Of a stretch of DNA of 64,000 nucleotides, positions 1-7,646 are shown one piece after another (position 1 is the first letter of the stretch; every line of letters starts with the position of its first letter). The stretch is from Citreimonas sp042096055 (lineage in GTDB: Bacteria > Pseudomonadota > Alphaproteobacteria > Rhodobacterales > Rhodobacteraceae), in assembly GCF_042096055.1 (NCBI RefSeq), contig NZ_JBELMH010000004.1:1-64000 (forward strand), given 5' to 3'. Under the pieces are notes generated by a model, which was not told where the DNA came from, did no database searches, and worked only from the letters and a program-made list of their open reading frames with translations. A program made the position numbers and the translations under genes.

Positions 1-1
1 C

Positions 2-529
2 GGGTTCGACTGCGCGGGGCTCGAGGCGCGTCCGCTCGGGCCGCCGGACGTCTACGCGCGCGAGCCGCATTTCCTGGGCGGCACATGGCGCATCGCCGCC
101 GTGACGCTGGGTGGCACGGTCGGCCTGCTGGACCGGGTGGCCGGCAAGCTGCGCGCGCGCGGGCAGCACGAGGCCGAGGCGCACCTGCTTCGGCTGTCGC
201 CGGTCGCGGGCCGCGTGCTGTCGGCCTGGCCCGCGATCCTGCGCGCGGCCGAAGTCTCCTCGGGCGCGGCCGGCGCCGCCGACCCGCAGGCGGCCGCGGC
301 GCGCGCGCTCTCGACCCGCCTGCTGACCGAGGAGATCGGGCAGGACGCCATCGCGGCGGCCGAACGCTCGGTCGGGCTGGCGCTGTTCGCCGAGGGGGAC
401 CCGGCGGGCCGGATGGCGCGCGACCTCGCCTGCTACATGCGCCAGGCGGCGCGCGATGCGTTCTCGATGAAGGTCGGTCGCGCGCTGCTGACCGAGGGCG
501 GGCCGCTGGGGGCGTGGCTGGATGCTTGA
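2..529 (+). CDS. Acyl-CoA dehydrogenase-like protein, C-terminal part (5' end outside window)
   Basis: The frame is open from base 2, so the gene starts upstream of the window and only about 175 residues are visible. The fragment is mostly alpha-helical in character, rich in Ala and Arg, with the pattern expected of the C-terminal helical bundle of an acyl-CoA dehydrogenase-fold protein; no catalytic residue can be checked here. Its last codons overlap the start of the PIG-L deacetylase by 8 bp. The gene order acyl-CoA dehydrogenase-like, PIG-L, NodS-like methyltransferase, glycosyltransferase is a recurring bacterial neighbourhood, and that context drives the call more than the sequence does. 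The role is unknown. Confidence 0.6.
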   Translation, partial: GFDCAGLEARPLGPPDVYAREPHFLGGTWRIAAVTLGGTVGLLDRVAGKLRARGQHEAEAHLLRLSPVAGRVLSAWPAILRAAEVSSGAAGAADPQAAAARALSTRLLTEEIGQDAIAAAERSVGLALFAEGDPAGRMARDLACYMRQAARDAFSMKVGRALLTEGGPLGAWLDA

Positions 530-1232
530 AACCGTCGGCTACACGACCTTCGCGGAGCTGACCGAGGGGCGCCCGCCGGTTGTTCTGGCGCCGCATCCGG
601 ACGACGAATCCCTGGGCTGCGGCGCGTTCCTGGCGGCAGCGTTCGCGGGACCGGGCGCGCACGTGGTCTGCATGACCGACGGCGCGGCGTCGCATCCCGG
701 CTCGCGCGCGTGGCCGCGTGCCCGGCTGGCGGCGCTGCGCGCGTCGGAACTTGACGCGGCGATCGCGGCGCTGGGCGGCGCATCGGCGGACGTCACGCGG
801 CTGGACCTTCCCGATGCCGGGATGCTGCGCCTGACGGACCGCTTCCCGGCCATCGCGGAGGGGGTCGCGCGCATCGCGCGGCGCCATGGCGCGCGGGTGC
901 TGGTCGCGCCTGCGCCGACCGATCCGCATTGCGATCACGAGGCGACCGCTGCCATCGCCGTCCTCGCCGCCGCGCAGGCGGGTCTTCGGCTGCTGTTCTA
1001 CCCGGTCTGGTCGGCCTGGCACGATCCGGACTACCGCACGCGGCTCGCGCACCGGGCCGAACACCGGTTCGACGCGGCCCCCGCGCGCGAAGCCAAGGCC
1101 CGCGCCATCGCGGCCCATCGCAGCCAGCTGGGGCAGGTGGTGCACGACGACCCCGCAGGCTTCGTCTTGCCGGATGCCTTCGTCGACTCGTTCCGCTCGG
1201 ACGACGAGATCTTCTTCGAGGCCCATCCATGA
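522..1232 (+). CDS. PIG-L (LmbE-like) family deacetylase
   Basis: A 236-aa protein of the PIG-L/LmbE family, zinc-dependent hydrolases that remove the N-acetyl group from GlcNAc-type or related amide substrates. The diagnostic N-terminal motif APHPDDE lies at residues 23-29 and supplies metal-binding His/Asp-Asp, and a second metal/catalytic cluster DPHCDHE lies near residue 135. There is no signal peptide, so it acts in the cytoplasm. It overlaps the preceding gene by 8 bp and the following methyltransferase by 4 bp (ATGA), so the genes are translationally coupled. With a methyltransferase and glycosyltransferase downstream, it probably works on an amino-sugar conjugate, but the substrate cannot be named. 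Confidence 0.88.
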   Translation: MLETVGYTTFAELTEGRPPVVLAPHPDDESLGCGAFLAAAFAGPGAHVVCMTDGAASHPGSRAWPRARLAALRASELDAAIAALGGASADVTRLDLPDAGMLRLTDRFPAIAEGVARIARRHGARVLVAPAPTDPHCDHEATAAIAVLAAAQAGLRLLFYPVWSAWHDPDYRTRLAHRAEHRFDAAPAREAKARAIAAHRSQLGQVVHDDPAGFVLPDAFVDSFRSDDEIFFEAHP

Positions 1233-1786
1233 CCGCCGTGACCCTGCAGCATCTCGAGGGACTCTATGCCGGCGGCGACGACCCGTGGTCGTTCCGCACC
1301 AGCGCCTACGAGCAGGCGAAGTTCCGGGCCACCTGCGCCGCGCTGCCGCGCGCCTCCTACCGGTCGGTGCTGGAGCTGGGCTGCGGCAACGGCGAGCTTG
1401 CGCGCCACGTGTCGGCCCGCTGCACCGAGTACACCGGCGTCGATGCGGTCGAGACCGCGCTTGCGGCCGCGCGGCGCGCGGTGCCGTCCGGACGGTTCCA
1501 CCGGCTGTTCCTGCCGGCGCTACTGCCCTCGGGTGACTTCGACCTGCTGATGGTGTCGGAATTCCTCTACTTCCTCGACCCGGCCGGCATCGCGGAACTG
1601 GCCGGGCAGCTCGACCGGCGCTGGCCCTTGGCCGACCTCGTCTGTGTCACGTGGCTGGGGCCCAGCGGCAACGCGCTGGACGGGCCGGCGGCGCTCGAAC
1701 GCTTCGCGCGCGCGTCGCGACGTACATTGCGCTGCGCGGCCGCGACGTCCGAATACCGCATCGACGTGGCCGAGGGGGCGCCATGA
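1229..1786 (+). CDS. NodS-like SAM-dependent methyltransferase
   Basis: A 185-aa class I methyltransferase. The SAM-binding motif I reads VLELGCGNGELA at about residues 49-60, followed by an acidic residue after strand 2 (TGVDAVE). The length and the HLEGLYAGGDDPWSFRTS start match the NodS/nodulation-methyltransferase family, which N-methylates deacetylated amino sugars. The ATG at 1229 overlaps the PIG-L stop by 4 bp; a longer upstream extension in the same frame is a shadow of the deacetylase gene. Next to a deacetylase and a glycosyltransferase, N-methylation of a freed amine is the natural inference, but these clusters occur in many non-nodulating bacteria. Confidence 0.82.
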   Translation: MTAVTLQHLEGLYAGGDDPWSFRTSAYEQAKFRATCAALPRASYRSVLELGCGNGELARHVSARCTEYTGVDAVETALAAARRAVPSGRFHRLFLPALLPSGDFDLLMVSEFLYFLDPAGIAELAGQLDRRWPLADLVCVTWLGPSGNALDGPAALERFARASRRTLRCAAATSEYRIDVAEGAP

Positions 1787-2772
1787 CGCTGACCGTCGAG
1801 GTTTTCGGTGCCAGGGCCGTCGCCCGCGCCCGCGCCGCCGTGATCGTGCCCGCCTGCGACGAGGCCGAGCGCATCGGCGCCTGCCTCGACGCGCTGGCGG
1901 CGCAGGACGGGCGGCGGGACTGCGCCGTGACGGTCTGCGTCAACAACACCGGTGACGCGACCGCCGAGATCGTGCGTGACCGCGCCCGCCGCCACCGGCT
2001 GGTCCTGATCCTGGCCGAGGTCCAGCTGCCGCGCGGCGGCGTCGGGCGCGCGCGCCGGCTGGGTCACCTGCTGGCCATGCGTCATTCGCCGATGGCGTGG
2101 GCGCTGCTGTCGACCGACGCGGATTGCGTGGCCGCGCCGGGATGGCTGAGCGCGATGCGGCACGCCTTGCGCGGCAGCGCCGCGGTGCTGGGCCGGATCG
2201 AAGGGCTGGACGACCTGCCGCCGCCGCTGATGGCGGCGGTGTGCGGCGCGGGGCGGACCGAAGACAGCTACATGCGGCTGTCGCTGGAATTCGCGCGGTT
2301 GGTGTCGGACGCCGGGGCGACGCCGCTGGGGCTCAACACGGCGGGGGGCGCCAATCTCGGTATCCGGCGCGACGTCTACCGCGCTGTCGGCGGGTTCCGC
2401 GCCCTGCCCAGTCGCGAGGACCGCGAGCTTGTCGACCGGATCGTCGCCGCAGGCCACCGCGCCATCCGCAGCGACGAGGCGCTGGTCCGTGCGTCGATGC
2501 GGCCCGACGGACGGGCGCCGGGCGGCATGGCCGACAAGATCCGCGACCGGCTGGCGGGCGCTGCGGGGCCGCTCGACTCCGCTCTGGCGCCCGTCGGTGC
2601 CATGGTCTCGCGCTGCCTGGGGCAGGGCGCGGCCGCCTGCGACGCGTTCTCGTCGCCCCAGGCCGAGCGCGAGCTGACGATCCTCGCCCGCCACGTCGAG
2701 GCGCTGAGACGCCTCGACGGCCCCGCCGCACGCCGGCGGTACCTGTCGAGCGTGGACCCGGCGCTGCCCTGA
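1783..2772 (+). CDS. Family 2-type glycosyltransferase
   Basis: A 329-aa GT-A fold glycosyltransferase. The N-terminal strand and nucleotide-sugar loop AVIVPACDEAERIGACL sit at residues 19-35, and the metal/UDP-binding DxD motif is TDAD at residues 111-114. A GIRRDVYRAVGGFR segment near residue 190 is typical of the acceptor side of family 2 enzymes. No membrane segment is evident. The start overlaps the methyltransferase stop by 4 bp, and this is the last gene of the four-gene operon. The sugar donor and acceptor are unknown. A 105-bp spacer follows before the next gene. Confidence 0.85.
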   Translation: MTLTVEVFGARAVARARAAVIVPACDEAERIGACLDALAAQDGRRDCAVTVCVNNTGDATAEIVRDRARRHRLVLILAEVQLPRGGVGRARRLGHLLAMRHSPMAWALLSTDADCVAAPGWLSAMRHALRGSAAVLGRIEGLDDLPPPLMAAVCGAGRTEDSYMRLSLEFARLVSDAGATPLGLNTAGGANLGIRRDVYRAVGGFRALPSREDRELVDRIVAAGHRAIRSDEALVRASMRPDGRAPGGMADKIRDRLAGAAGPLDSALAPVGAMVSRCLGQGAAACDAFSSPQAERELTILARHVEALRRLDGPAARRRYLSSVDPALP

Positions 2773-2877
2773 CGGCACGCCCGCCGCTTGCCAAGACGCG
2801 AAAAAAGTGGAACGTCGGCAGTCGTTTCCGGCGCGGCCCGAAGGGGCGGCGCGGGGTGGAGGAGCAGGGAGACGACC

Positions 2878-4128
2878 GTGCCGCTGACGTTACCGATAGA
2901 CCCGTCGCATGTCCTGATCGGAGGCACGTGGCGGCCGACGGACGAGACCCTGCCGCTGCACGACCCCTCGGACGGGNNNNNNNNNNNNNNNNNNNNNNNN
3001 NNNNNNNNNNNNNNNNNNNNNNNNNNNNNNNNNNNNNNNNNNNNNNNNNNNNNNNNNNNNNNNNNNNNNNNNNNNNTGGACGGCTATACCGTCTATACCC
3101 TGCGCGAGCCGCACGGCGTGACCGGGCACATCGTGCCGTGGAACTACCCGATGCAGATCATCGGCCGCTCGGTCGGCGCGGCTTTGGCCATGGGCAATGC
3201 CTGCGTGCTGAAGCCGGCCGAGGATGCGTGTCTGACCGCACTTCTGTTCGCGCATTTCGCGCAGCAGGCGGGGCTGCCCGACGGGGCGCTCAATGTCGTT
3301 CCGGGTCTGGGCGCCGAGGCGGGCGCGGCACTGTCGGGGCATCCCGGCCTGCATCACATCAGCTTCACCGGTTCGGTCGCCACCGGTGCCGCGGTGCAGA
3401 TCGCGGCCGGCGCGAACGTGGTGCCCGTGACGCTGGAACTGGGCGGCAAGTCGCCCCAGATCGTGTTCGAGGACGCCGACCTGGGCGCGGCGCTGCCGTT
3501 CCTGGTCAATGCCGGGCTGCAGAACGCCGGCCAGACCTGTTCCGCCTCGTCCCGGATCCTGGTGCATGCGAGCCTGTTCGACACGCTGGCCGCGCGCATG
3601 GCCCAAGCCTACGGCGCCAAGCGCATCGGGCGGGCGATCGACGACGCCGACCTTGGCCCGCTGATCAACCCGACGCAGAAGGCGCGGGTGGAACGCTACC
3701 TCGGCCTTGGCGCCGACCTGCCGGTGATCGCCCGGATCGAGCCGGGCGCCGACCTGCCCGAGAGCGGCAGCTACGTGCCCGCGTGCCTTTTCGGGCCGGT
3801 GCCGCCGGACCACGCGCTGGCGCAGGAGGAAATCTTCGGCCCCGTGCAGGTGATGATCCCGTTCGAGACCGAGGACGAGGCTCTGCGGATCGCCAACGGC
3901 ACCGAATACGGCCTCGTCGCCAGCATCTGGACGCGCGACGGCGCGCGGCAGATGCGGCTGGCGCGCAAGGTGAAGTCGGGGCAGGTCTTCATCAACAATT
4001 ACGGGGCCGGGGGCGGTGTCGAGTTGCCGTTCGGCGGCGTCGGCAAGTCCGGCCACGGCCGGGAGAAGGGCTTCGAGGCGCTGTACGGCTTCTCGACGCT
4101 CAAGACCGTCGCGGCCTATCACGGCTGA
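2878..4128 (+). CDS. NAD(P)-dependent aldehyde dehydrogenase (interrupted by assembly gap)
   Basis: Aldehyde dehydrogenase superfamily member that oxidises an aldehyde to a carboxylate. After the gap it shows GHIVPWNYP (cofactor-side motif), ELGGKSP with the general-base Glu, and NAGQTC with the catalytic Cys, then EEIFGPV. I chose the GTG at 2878 because a GGAGG/AGGGAG Shine-Dalgarno region lies just upstream (2858-2870). Before the gap there are 33 residues, ending HDPSDG; after it the protein resumes about 17 residues before PWNYP. A normal enzyme has roughly 95 residues between these points, so about 270-300 bp are missing, far more than the 100 N. An SDR gene follows after 30 bp. The substrate is not identifiable. 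Confidence 0.85.
   Translation: MPLTLPIDPSHVLIGGTWRPTDETLPLHDPSDGXXXXXXXXXXXXXXXXXXXXXXXXXXXXXXXXXXDGYTVYTLREPHGVTGHIVPWNYPMQIIGRSVGAALAMGNACVLKPAEDACLTALLFAHFAQQAGLPDGALNVVPGLGAEAGAALSGHPGLHHISFTGSVATGAAVQIAAGANVVPVTLELGGKSPQIVFEDADLGAALPFLVNAGLQNAGQTCSASSRILVHASLFDTLAARMAQAYGAKRIGRAIDDADLGPLINPTQKARVERYLGLGADLPVIARIEPGADLPESGSYVPACLFGPVPPDHALAQEEIFGPVQVMIPFETEDEALRIANGTEYGLVASIWTRDGARQMRLARKVKSGQVFINNYGAGGGVELPFGGVGKSGHGREKGFEALYGFSTLKTVAAYHG
2977..3076. other. Assembly gap (100 N) inside aldehyde dehydrogenase gene
   Basis: Exactly 100 N, the conventional length for a gap of unknown size. The flanks do not overlap each other, and family length comparison implies that about 270-300 bp of coding sequence is missing. 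Confidence 0.97.
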
Positions 4129-4158
4129 CGCGCGACACAATCGGGAGGGAGAGCAGGC

Positions 4159-4899
4159 ATGAGGCTTCAAGGCAAGACGGCGATCGTCACCGGGGCAGGA
4201 TCGGGATTCGGGGCAGGCATCGCGCAGCGGTTCCTGAAGGAGGGCGCTCAGGTCGTCGTCGCCGACATCAACGCGGACGCCGCCGCGAAGGTCGCCGGGG
4301 CGCATGGCGGCCTCGCGCATGGCTGCGACGTCTCGGACGGCGCGCAGGTCGAGGCGATGATCGCCTTCGCGACCGAGCAAATGGGACGCGTCGACATCCT
4401 GGTGAACAACGCGGGTGTCACGCACCTGCCCGCGCCGATGGAGGACGTCTCCGAAGCGGATTTCGACCGCGTGTTTGCCGTCAACTGCAAGTCCGTCTAC
4501 CTGGGCGCGCGGGCGCTGGTGCCGCAGATGAAGGCGCGCGGTTCGGGCTGCATCCTGAACGTCGCCTCGACAGCCGGCGTGTCGCCGCGGCCGCGGCTGA
4601 ACTGGTACAACGCGTCCAAGGGCTGGATGAACACCGCGACCAAGGCGATGGCGGTGGAGCTGGCCCCCGCGGGCATCCGCGTCAACGCGCTGAACCCGGT
4701 GGCGGGCGACACGCCGCTGCTCAAAAGCTTCATGGGCGAGGACACGCCCGAGATGCGGGCGAAGTTCCTGTCGACGATCCCGCTGGGCCGGTTCTCCACG
4801 CCCGAGGACATGGCCAACGCGGCGCTCTACCTCTGCTCGGACGAGGCGAGCATGGTCACCGGCGTCTGCATGGAAGTCGACGGCGGCCGCTGCATCTGA
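4159..4899 (+). CDS. Short-chain dehydrogenase/reductase (SDR)
   Basis: A 246-aa classical SDR. It has the nucleotide-binding TGAGSGFGAGI at residues 11-21, the VNNAG structural motif near residue 86, the catalytic Ser in NVASTAG and the YNASK catalytic Tyr/Lys pair near residue 155. The C-terminal MVTGVCMEVDGGRCI is typical of the sugar/polyol/3-oxoacyl SDR branch. Asp at the end of strand 2 (VVADIN) suggests NAD rather than NADP. A GGGAGGGAG Shine-Dalgarno precedes the ATG. It probably forms a two-gene operon with the aldehyde dehydrogenase upstream, oxidising an alcohol and then the aldehyde; the substrate is unknown. The next 200 bp are non-coding and carry an operator. Confidence 0.85.
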   Translation: MRLQGKTAIVTGAGSGFGAGIAQRFLKEGAQVVVADINADAAAKVAGAHGGLAHGCDVSDGAQVEAMIAFATEQMGRVDILVNNAGVTHLPAPMEDVSEADFDRVFAVNCKSVYLGARALVPQMKARGSGCILNVASTAGVSPRPRLNWYNASKGWMNTATKAMAVELAPAGIRVNALNPVAGDTPLLKSFMGEDTPEMRAKFLSTIPLGRFSTPEDMANAALYLCSDEASMVTGVCMEVDGGRCI

Positions 4900-5049
4900 T
4901 CGCGTTCGGGCGGCGCCCGATGCGGTGCCGCCCGGAACCAGCCTGAAAGCCGCGCGTGCGATTGCGGAGGGGCCTTTGACCGCAGGGCGCCGTGGCATGG
5001 CTTCGGCGCGCGCGCAGGACGCCGGGCGCGCCTTTCGCGGGTTGGTCGT

Positions 5050-5063
5050 TGACACCGTTGTCA
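5050..5063. promoter_or_regulatory. LacI-type operator upstream of the erythronate operon
   Basis: The 14-mer TGACACCGTTGTCA is an interrupted palindrome (12 of 14 positions symmetric) with the central CG that LacI-family operators usually have. It lies 37 bp before the denD start codon, where a repressor would block transcription. No LacI-type regulator is in the window, so the regulator would be encoded elsewhere. Confidence 0.5.
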
Positions 5064-5099
5064 CCGTCTGACTTGCTCGGCCCCGGGGGAGGAATTTCG

Positions 5100-6122
5100 A
5101 TGCGCATCTTGGTGACCGGGGCGGCGGGATTCATCGGGCAGATGGTCGTGCGTGCGCTTGCCGACCGGGACGCGCTGACCGTCGATGGCCGCGAGAGACG
5201 CATTGCGGCGATCATCGCGACCGACATCGCCGAGGCGCCGCTGAAGGCGCTGGCGGACGCGCATCCCCGCGTGCATGCCGTGCCCGGAGCGCTGGATGAT
5301 CCGGCGGTGCTGGGCCGCATCCGCGAGGACGCTCCCGAACTTGTGGTCCACCTTGCCGCCGTTGTCTCGGGCCAGGCCGAACAGGATTATGACCTCGGCA
5401 TGCGCGTCAACCTGCAGTCCACGATCGCGCTGTTCGACGCCTGCCGCGCGATGCCCGTGCCGCCGGTGTTCCTGTTCTCGTCCTCGGTCGCGGTGTTTTC
5501 CTGCGCGGACAACGACACGATCTCCGAAGACACGCTGCCCGCGCCGCTGTCGTCCTACGGCACGCAGAAGCTGATGGGCGAGCTGCTGGTCCGCGACGCC
5601 ACGCGCAAGGGCTTCATCCGCGGCCGCGCGCTGCGGTTTCCGACGATTTCCGTGCGCCCGGGCAAGCCGAACCAGGCCGCGTCGAGCTTCGCCAGCGGCG
5701 TGATCCGCGAACCGCTCGCGGGGCTCGAGGCCGTGCTGCCGGTCGGCCGCGATTTGCGGCTGCACCTCGCTTCGCCGGCCAAGGCGCTGAACTACGTGCT
5801 GGTCGCCGCAGGGCTGGCGCAGGACGAGATCGGCACGCAGACCACGCTGACGCTGCCGGGCATTTCGGTCAGCGTGGGCGAGATGCTCGACACGCTCGAA
5901 CGCATCGCGGGGCCCGAGGTCGCTGCGCGCGTCGTGTCGCGGCCGGATGCCGCCATCGCGCGCATCGTGTCGTCGTGGCCGGGCCGGATCACGACGCCCC
6001 GCGCGCAGGCGCTGGGCTTCGCGCCCAACGAGGATTTCGCCGAGATCGTCCACGAACACCGGGACGGCGGCAGACAAACCGGCACGCGACCGGGAACAAC
6101 CAAGGAGGAGGAGACCACATGA
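5100..6122 (+). CDS. denD: D-erythronate dehydrogenase
   Basis: A 340-aa extended SDR that uses NAD to oxidise D-erythronate to 2-oxo-tetronate, the first step of the DenD/OtnI/OtnK/OtnC pathway. The N-terminal Rossmann motif is VTGAAGFIG (residues 5-13), a VVHLAA strand follows, and the active site has SSS and YGTQK (Tyr/Lys pair). The ATG at 5100 follows a GGGGGAGGAA Shine-Dalgarno at about 5085-5094. Identification rests on family resemblance plus a complete set of pathway genes downstream (kinase, decarboxylase, isomerase) and a TRAP importer. The stop overlaps the dctP start by 4 bp. Related members act on L-threonate or other four-carbon acids, so the stereochemistry is less certain than the pathway. 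Confidence 0.85.
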   Translation: MRILVTGAAGFIGQMVVRALADRDALTVDGRERRIAAIIATDIAEAPLKALADAHPRVHAVPGALDDPAVLGRIREDAPELVVHLAAVVSGQAEQDYDLGMRVNLQSTIALFDACRAMPVPPVFLFSSSVAVFSCADNDTISEDTLPAPLSSYGTQKLMGELLVRDATRKGFIRGRALRFPTISVRPGKPNQAASSFASGVIREPLAGLEAVLPVGRDLRLHLASPAKALNYVLVAAGLAQDEIGTQTTLTLPGISVSVGEMLDTLERIAGPEVAARVVSRPDAAIARIVSSWPGRITTPRAQALGFAPNEDFAEIVHEHRDGGRQTGTRPGTTKEEETT

Positions 6123-7087
6123 AACATCTCGCACTGGGGGCGATCGCCGGGGCCGTCATGGCCACCGCCGTGCACGCCCAGCAGAACATCGTCGTCGGGC
6201 ACTCGCTGTCGCCCACGTCGCATTACGGCGTCGGGGCGCAGGCGTTCATCGACACGCTGACCGAGCTGTCGGGCGGCGCGTGGACGGGCGAACAGGCCCC
6301 CGCTGGCCAGCTGGGCGGCGAGCGCGACATGATCGAGGGGCTGCAGATCGGCTCGCTCGACGTGGTCATCACCTCGACCGGTCCGCTGGGCAACTTCGTG
6401 CCGCAGGTCTACGCGCTCGACCTGCCGTTCCTGTTCCGCGACTACGACCATGCCCGCAAGACGCTGGACGGCGAGATCGGCCAGGAACTGCTGGACGAGA
6501 TCGGCGAGAACCAGCTGGTGGGACTCGCCTGGTCCGAGAACGGGTTTCGCCACGTGACCAACGCGCAGCGCCCGGTGCGCACGCCCGAGGATCTCGACGG
6601 GCTGAAGCTGCGCACGATGGAGAACCGCGTGCACATGGCCGCGTTCGAGGGCATGGGTGCCGCCCCCACGCCGATGGCCTTCCCCGAACTCTTCACCGCG
6701 CTGCAGCAGGGCGTGGTCGACGGGCAGGAGAACCCCGTCACGGTGATCACCGCGTCGAAGTTCTGGGAGGTGCAGGACTACGTCTCGCTGACCGGCCACG
6801 TCTATTCGCCGGCCGTCGTGCTGGCCTCGCCCATCCTGTTCGACGGGCTGACCGAGGAAGAGCAGGGCTGGTTCATGGAAGCGGCCAAGGCCTCGGCCGC
6901 CGCCACCCGCGCCGAGGTCAACCGGCTGGAAGAGGAAGGCGTCGCCCTGCTGCGCGAGAACGGCATGGAAGTCATCACCGACATCGACAAGGCGCCGTTC
7001 GCCAAGCTGGCCGAGGAATCCTCGTACGGGGTCTACACTGACGAGTACGGCAGCGAGATGATCGACCGCATCAAGGCGGTCGAGTGA
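6119..7087 (+). CDS. dctP: TRAP transporter solute-binding protein (four-carbon sugar acid)
   Basis: A 322-aa DctP-family periplasmic receptor. A Sec signal peptide ends near AVHAQQ (about residue 21). Family landmarks include LDLPFLFRDYDHA, the conserved Arg in GLKLRTMENRVH that salt-bridges the ligand carboxylate, and FPELFTALQQGVVDGQENP. Its ATG overlaps the denD stop (ATGA) and the membrane subunits follow, so it is almost certainly the receptor that delivers D-erythronate or a related tetronate to this operon. The 58-bp spacer before dctQ is the only sizable gap in the operon and could allow extra expression of the receptor. Confidence 0.9.
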   Translation: MKHLALGAIAGAVMATAVHAQQNIVVGHSLSPTSHYGVGAQAFIDTLTELSGGAWTGEQAPAGQLGGERDMIEGLQIGSLDVVITSTGPLGNFVPQVYALDLPFLFRDYDHARKTLDGEIGQELLDEIGENQLVGLAWSENGFRHVTNAQRPVRTPEDLDGLKLRTMENRVHMAAFEGMGAAPTPMAFPELFTALQQGVVDGQENPVTVITASKFWEVQDYVSLTGHVYSPAVVLASPILFDGLTEEEQGWFMEAAKASAAATRAEVNRLEEEGVALLRENGMEVITDIDKAPFAKLAEESSYGVYTDEYGSEMIDRIKAVE

Positions 7088-7145
7088 TCCGCATCTGACC
7101 CAAGGCCGGGGCGCGCGCCGCCCCGGCCGCATTCGCAGGGCCGCC

Positions 7146-7646
7146 ATGACATTCTTCTTCAAGCTCGAGTCGGTGACGACGGGCATCGCCCTTCGGCTGT
7201 CGATCGTCTTTCTGCTGATCGCGACCGGGCTGGCACTGTACCAGGTGACGACGCGCTTCGTCTTCGGCCAGCCGTCGACGTGGTCCGAGGTCGTGACCCG
7301 GTCGGCGATGATCTGGTCGGTCTTCCTGGCCGTGGCGCCCGCCTTCCGCGAAGGTTCGATGATCGCGGTCGAGATCGTGCAGCGGATGCTTCCGGGGCGG
7401 CTGGGCTTCGGGCTGTACTTGGTGGCGACGGCGCTGTCGCTGCTTTTCTTCGCGATCCTGTTCTGGCAGGGCTGGGCGATGACGCTGCGGGTGGTCCCGC
7501 AGAAGCTTGCCGCGCTCGAGATTTCCATTGCCTGGGTCTACGCCGCGCTGCCGGTGGGGTCGGTCTTCATCATGATCGCGGTGCTGGGCTGCATGGCCCG
7601 CGCCATCCGGCAGGGTGACATTCCGCAGGCGGAGGGAATCCTGTGA
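7146..7646 (+). CDS. dctQ: TRAP transporter small membrane subunit
   Basis: A 166-aa DctQ-type protein with four predicted transmembrane helices (around residues 17-37, 55-70, 90-112 and 130-150). TRAP small subunits dock the solute-binding protein and stabilise the large DctM subunit in a sodium-driven importer. The family signature around the second helix, TWSEVVTRSAMIWSVFLA, is present. Its stop overlaps the dctM start by 4 bp. Confidence 0.88.
   Translation: MTFFFKLESVTTGIALRLSIVFLLIATGLALYQVTTRFVFGQPSTWSEVVTRSAMIWSVFLAVAPAFREGSMIAVEIVQRMLPGRLGFGLYLVATALSLLFFAILFWQGWAMTLRVVPQKLAALEISIAWVYAALPVGSVFIMIAVLGCMARAIRQGDIPQAEGIL

Noticed and set aside
2097..4946. A 949-residue plus-strand reading frame spanning the glycosyltransferase, aldehyde dehydrogenase and SDR genes
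   Set aside because: It is a third frame across known genes, runs through the N gap and has the Arg/Ala/Gly composition of a high-GC shadow frame.
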